NCBI GenBank assembly: GCA_027623585.1
Contig: JAQBVK010000069.1
Location: forward strand, 1-9,883
DNA from: Planctomycetota bacterium
Lineage (GTDB): Bacteria; Planctomycetota; UBA1135
DNA: 9,883 bases
Direction of reading: 5' to 3'
The notes beneath the pieces were generated by a model. That model ran no database searches. It was not told where the DNA came from and saw only the letters and a program-made list of their open reading frames with translations. Below, piece after piece: positions 7,657 to 9,883 of this stretch (position 1 is its first letter; every line of letters begins with the position of its first letter). Made by a program: the position numbers and the translations under genes.

Positions 7657-7660
7657 CGCG

Positions 7661-8419
7661 ATGAAGAAGCTCCTGCTGGCTCTGAGCCGACGCGTGCGCT
7701 CGCTCCGCGCGGAGCGGAACCAGTCCCTCCAAGCCCTCGCCGAGCGGGCGGGGATGAGTCGCCGGTTCCTCGTCGAGATCGAGGCCGGACGCGCGAATCC
7801 GTCGATCGAAAAGTTGGCCCGTCTGGCACGCGCCCTGCGCGTTCCCCTGAGCGAACTCTGCGACCTCCCCCTGCCGCGCTCCGATTCCCGCGTCGCTCTG
7901 GTCGGGCTTCGCGGGGCTGGAAAATCCACTCTCGGCCGCCTGCTCGCCGATCAACTCGAGGTTCCATTCGAAGAACTCGACGCTTGGATCGAACAACATG
8001 CCGGCGCGAGTCGCGCGCAGATTTTCGAGTTCGAGGGCGCCGAAGGGTTCCGTAGCCGCGAAGCCGAGGCGCTCGAGGCTTGGCTCGCACGGCACGGCAG
8101 CGGCGTCCTCGCCGTGGCCGGCGGCCTTGTTGAAAACGCGGAGGCCTACGAGCGCCTGCTTGAGTCTTGCACCGTGGTTTGGCTGCGCGCGGATCCCCAG
8201 CAGCATTGGGATCGAGTGCTCGCGCAAGGCGATTTGAGGCCAATGCAAGGCACTGCCGACGCGCGCGCTCGCCTCGAAAGCCTCTGGAAACAGCGCGAAC
8301 CGCTCTATTCACGCGCGCATGAAGTGGTCGATACGAACCGCGCGAACGCCGCGACCTGCGTGCAGCAACTTCTCCAGGCGTTGCGATCCGAGCAACGCGG
8401 CGTCCCCGCGGACTCTTAG
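7661..8419 (+). CDS. boxR: BoxR/BzdR-type transcriptional regulator
   Basis: A 252-residue regulator with an XRE-type helix-turn-helix (about 10-66, core LAERAGMSRRFLVEIEAG at 26-43) joined to a shikimate-kinase-like domain (about 76-245). The second part has an intact Walker A GLRGAGKST (82-90), ELDAWIEQ (105-112), GAEGFRSREAEAL (127-139), AGGLV where kinases usually have GGG (153-157), VWLRADP (173-179) and RPM (193-195). In studied members (BzdR, BoxR) this domain binds benzoyl-CoA as inducer and the protein represses the pathway genes; that role is inferred here. The ATG at 7661 is chosen because the family begins just before the helix-turn-helix and the dyad operator lies directly upstream. 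The frame is open to 7616, but that would run through the operator. It is divergent from boxC, so it probably controls both itself and boxCB. Confidence 0.94.
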   Translation: MKKLLLALSRRVRSLRAERNQSLQALAERAGMSRRFLVEIEAGRANPSIEKLARLARALRVPLSELCDLPLPRSDSRVALVGLRGAGKSTLGRLLADQLEVPFEELDAWIEQHAGASRAQIFEFEGAEGFRSREAEALEAWLARHGSGVLAVAGGLVENAEAYERLLESCTVVWLRADPQQHWDRVLAQGDLRPMQGTADARARLESLWKQREPLYSRAHEVVDTNRANAATCVQQLLQALRSEQRGVPADS

Positions 8420-8448
8420 CGCCTCAGGACCGCTCAGCGGGCGGCGCT
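8418..8448. terminator. stem-loop between convergent boxR and small membrane gene
   Basis: AGCGCC (8418-8423) pairs perfectly with GGCGCT (8443-8448). Inside it a second stem, CCGC (8430-8433), pairs with GCGG (8437-8440). It starts within the boxR stop codon and covers the end of the opposing gene, so it could end transcription in both directions. There is no T-run in either direction, so it is only a candidate. Confidence 0.4.
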
Positions 8449-8651
8449 TCGATCTTCACCACCGGCGCCGGCTTCGGCTGCTGCCATGCGTACATCAGAG
8501 CCGTGGCTCCGGTGATCATCACCAAGATGAACGCGCCGATGGCGATCAGCGCAGTGGACGGGCGATTTTCGGAAGTACGCACGAGGGTTTGGCTCGGAGG
8601 GGTCGAACCGTGCGGGGAATCCAGCCGGGGGGCGCTGGAACCTACATCCAT
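8424..8651 (-). CDS. small single-helix membrane protein
   Basis: A 75-residue protein not matching a family I recognise. A polar, Ser/Pro-rich N-terminus (1-30) precedes one clear membrane helix (about 33-54, ALIAIGAFILVMITGATALMY), then a Pro-rich tail (58-75, PKPAPVVKIEAPPAERS). It lies 50 bp downstream of folE on the same strand and ends 4 bp from the converging boxR stop. The ATG start has no obvious Shine-Dalgarno sequence. The coherent hydrophobic segment and tight packing support a real gene. A link to pterin or queuosine metabolism is not shown; it may simply share the transcript. Confidence 0.65.
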   Translation of the reverse strand: MDVGSSAPRLDSPHGSTPPSQTLVRTSENRPSTALIAIGAFILVMITGATALMYAWQQPKPAPVVKIEAPPAERS

Positions 8652-8675
8652 ACCATCGGCACAGAAGGCCCGATA

Positions 8676-8693
8676 GGTGGACTCGGTTCCACC
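8676..8693 (-). other. stem-loop between folE and the small membrane gene
   Basis: Perfect 6-bp arms (GGTGGA / TCCACC) enclose a 6-nt loop in the 50-bp gap after the folE stop. No U-run follows on the minus strand. It may be a partial terminator or a messenger-processing element. Confidence 0.3.
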
Positions 8694-8701
8694 GCTGAGA
8701 C

Positions 8702-9289
8702 TCAGGCGTCGATTCGGCGCCCGGGGGTCACCAGACCCAGGAACTCGGCCCGGGTGCGCGGGTCCTCGCGGAAGGTCCCGAGCATGCAGGAAGTCGTCGC
8801 CATGCTGGCCTGCTTGGCCACCCCGCGCATCCGCATGCAGAGGTGCGAGGCCTCGGTGATCACCGCCACCCCGCGCGGCCGCAGCACCTCTTGCAGGGCG
8901 TTGGCGATCTGCACGGTCATGCGCTCCTGCACTTGGAGTCGACGCGCGAACATGTCAACGATGCGCGGCACCTTCGACAGCCCGATCACCTTCCCAGCCG
9001 GCAGATAGGCGACGTGGGCACGCCCGAAGAAGGGCAGCATGTGGTGCTCGCAGAGCGAGTAGAACTCGATGTCCTTGACCAACACCATCTCGTCGACTTC
9101 CTCTTCGAACAGGGCGCTATTCACGATCGACGGCAGGTCTTGGTGGTAGCCGGCGGTCAAGTCGCGCAAACTGCGGGCCATTCTTTCTGGCGTGCGCAGC
9201 AAGCCCTGGCGTCGCGGATCTTCGCCGAGTTCGGCGAGTAGGGCCTGCGCCAGCGGCACCAGCGGATCGTCGGAATGGTCCGAATTCAT
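8702..9289 (-). CDS. folE: GTP cyclohydrolase I
   Basis: FolE converts GTP to 7,8-dihydroneopterin triphosphate plus formate, the first step for folate, tetrahydropterin and 7-deazapurine (queuosine) synthesis. The protein has 195 residues, normal for the family. It has TPERMARSL (33-41), the signature SLCEHHMLPFFG (78-89) with zinc ligands C80 and H83, the second signature SKVPRIVDMFARRLQVQE (105-122), MTVQIA (124-129) and EASHLCMRMRG (146-156) with the third zinc ligand C151 and active-site H149. All the metal ligands are intact. The ATG at 9289 overlaps the stop of the upstream synthase as ATGA; the frame is open to 9814, but that part is antisense-like sequence under the synthase gene. 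The preceding gene uses the FolE product, so the pair is functionally consistent. Confidence 0.97.
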   Translation of the reverse strand: MNSDHSDDPLVPLAQALLAELGEDPRRQGLLRTPERMARSLRDLTAGYHQDLPSIVNSALFEEEVDEMVLVKDIEFYSLCEHHMLPFFGRAHVAYLPAGKVIGLSKVPRIVDMFARRLQVQERMTVQIANALQEVLRPRGVAVITEASHLCMRMRGVAKQASMATTSCMLGTFREDPRTRAEFLGLVTPGRRIDA

Positions 9290-9717
9290 TGAATGGGTCC
9301 TTCGTAGGAACAGGCGCAATCTTCGCCCTCTTCCAGGCGCAAGCGAATCAAGCGCAGGGGCGCAGGCAGCGCGGGAAGCAGCCGTTCCCAGAAAACCACG
9401 AGCAGATTTTCGGTGGTGGGCACGACCTCGCGCAGAAAATCCACGTCGTGGTTCAGGTGCTTGTGATCCACGGCAAGCACGATGCGCTCGTCCACGATTC
9501 GCATCAACTGCGCGTAGTCCTCGACGAGACCGGTTTCTGGATCGAGCGGCCCTTCCACTTCCACCGTGAAGCGGTAGTCGTGCCCGTGGCCATGCGGGTT
9601 CGCGCACACGCCGTAGGTCGCGCGGTTGCGCTCTTCCGTCCACGCGGGGCGATGCAGGACCGCGCCGGCGCAGAAACGCCGTCGGATGCTCAGAGTCAAT
9701 TGGGGTGCTTGGGTCAC
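9286..9717 (-). CDS. queD: 6-pyruvoyl/6-carboxytetrahydropterin synthase (PTPS/QueD family)
   Basis: This enzyme acts on dihydroneopterin triphosphate, the FolE product. The protein is 143 residues from the GTG at 9717, close to the known PTPS length. It has C38ANPHGHGH46, which satisfies both the QueD pattern (C-x3-HGH) and the PTPS pattern (C-x5-HGH), plus DPETGLVEDYAQL (59-71), VDHKHLN (83-89), PTTENL (100-105) and a C-terminal Glu129. The usual first zinc ligand in F-x-A-x-H is Ala here (F15-C-A-G-A19), and a His lies three residues later (H22). Whether the product serves queuosine or a tetrahydropterin is open. An ATG at 9792 would add 25 non-family residues and run across a TACAAT -10-like box, so GTG is preferred. 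It overlaps folE by 4 bp, giving an operon of synthase then folE. Confidence 0.92.
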   Translation of the reverse strand: MTQAPQLTLSIRRRFCAGAVLHRPAWTEERNRATYGVCANPHGHGHDYRFTVEVEGPLDPETGLVEDYAQLMRIVDERIVLAVDHKHLNHDVDFLREVVPTTENLLVVFWERLLPALPAPLRLIRLRLEEGEDCACSYEGPIQ

Positions 9718-9739
9718 GCGCTCGAATTCGGAACCCGGG

Positions 9740-9745
9740 ATTGTA
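9740..9745 (-). promoter_or_regulatory. possible -10 box for the synthase-folE unit
   Basis: TACAAT on the minus strand lies 22 nt before the GTG at 9717, giving a leader of about 16 nt. No convincing -35 is seen at the usual distance, so support is limited. Confidence 0.35.
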
Positions 9746-9777
9746 GGACTCCTCGCAACGCCTTCCCGTCGGCGGCC

Positions 9778-9783
9778 TAGAAT
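9778..9783 (+). promoter_or_regulatory. -10 box of the 9791 gene
   Basis: TAGAAT is followed by exactly 7 nt and then the ATG at 9791, the same layout as boxC. No Shine-Dalgarno sequence is present, so the transcript is probably leaderless. The -35 region is weak. Confidence 0.5.
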
Positions 9784-9790
9784 CCTTCCC

Positions 9791-9883
9791 ATGGCGCGCA
9801 CTCGCGGTCTCCACCTCTCCAGCGTGCTCTTCGGAGCGTTCTGGACCGCGGTGGGCCTGCTGGCGGCCGAACAGTGGCTCGGA
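9791..9883 (+). CDS. start of a protein with a hydrophobic N-terminus (partial, runs off right edge)
   Basis: Thirty-one codons from ATG to the window end stay open. The sequence starts MARTRGLH and continues with a hydrophobic segment (about 9-25, LSSVLFGAFWTAVGLLAA). This fits a signal anchor or uncleaved signal peptide of a membrane or exported protein. It is divergent from the pterin synthase gene, with overlapping complementary ATGs in CCATGG at 9789-9794. Support comes from the TAGAAT box 7 nt upstream and the coherent hydrophobic pattern. The family cannot be named from the fragment. Confidence 0.6.
   Translation, partial: MARTRGLHLSSVLFGAFWTAVGLLAAEQWLG

Noticed and set aside
7616..7660. 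Upstream extension of boxR by 15 codons
   Set aside because: It would translate through the dyad operator and -10 box; BoxR proteins begin just before the helix-turn-helix.
7593..8312. Open upstream extension of the boxC frame giving an 803-residue protein
   Set aside because: It runs antisense through boxR, is Arg/Gly/Ala-rich with no family match, and the boxC promoter lies inside it.
9718..9792. ATG at 9792 as start of the pterin synthase
   Set aside because: It adds 25 residues without family similarity and crosses a -10-like box; the GTG at 9717 gives normal length.
9290..9814. Long N-terminal extension of folE
   Set aside because: It lies under the pterin synthase gene in another frame; the ATGA overlap and the normal family length support 9289.

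Overview
The window reads as chromosomal sequence from a high-GC bacterium. A lipoprotein with a lipobox and a probable periplasmic adaptor suggest a Gram-negative cell envelope. The phylum cannot be fixed from the sequence. A lipoprotein built from repeated carboxypeptidase-regulatory-like domains is common in Planctomycetota, Myxococcota and Acidobacteriota, and that is only a weak hint. The window is almost fully coding. No tRNA, rRNA, CRISPR array, insertion sequence or prophage gene is visible, and no gap between genes exceeds about 75 bp.

Centre (4483-8419): a box cluster for aerobic benzoyl-CoA breakdown. boxC (ring-opening dihydrolase) and boxB (di-iron benzoyl-CoA epoxidase) lie on the minus strand in the order C-B, 2 bp apart. 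The regulator gene boxR (XRE-type helix-turn-helix plus shikimate-kinase-like domain) is divergent on the plus strand. The 68-bp boxR/boxC gap holds a perfect TATAAT box for boxC, a near-consensus CATAAT box for boxR, and two overlapping dyads that probably form the BoxR operator. The reductase boxA, a benzoate-CoA ligase and the downstream beta-oxidation genes are not in the window.

Left (48-4434, minus strand): three genes follow boxB: a lipoprotein with four carboxypeptidase-regulatory-like domains, a pyrimidine-nucleoside (thymidine) phosphorylase, and an unusual membrane protein that looks like a degenerate receiver domain, a transmembrane helix and an HlyD-like adaptor. They are joined by two 4-bp GTGA stop/start overlaps, so they are probably one translationally coupled unit. 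The last gene carries a run of 11 G directly after its membrane helix. The next gene may begin at the left edge.

Right (8424-9883): a minus-strand pterin/deazapurine unit, with a 6-pyruvoyl/6-carboxytetrahydropterin synthase overlapping folE (GTP cyclohydrolase I) by ATGA, followed by a small single-helix membrane protein that converges on boxR. The synthase appears to have a moved zinc-ligand histidine. A divergent gene starts at 9791 and runs off the window; its product begins with a hydrophobic segment.

A theme across the window is leaderless transcription. boxC and the 9791 gene both have a -10 box exactly 7 nt before the start codon and no Shine-Dalgarno sequence, and boxR has a similar layout. 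The points most worth checking are the boxR/boxC control region, the G11 tract and odd domain architecture of the adaptor-like protein, and the altered zinc site of the pterin synthase.
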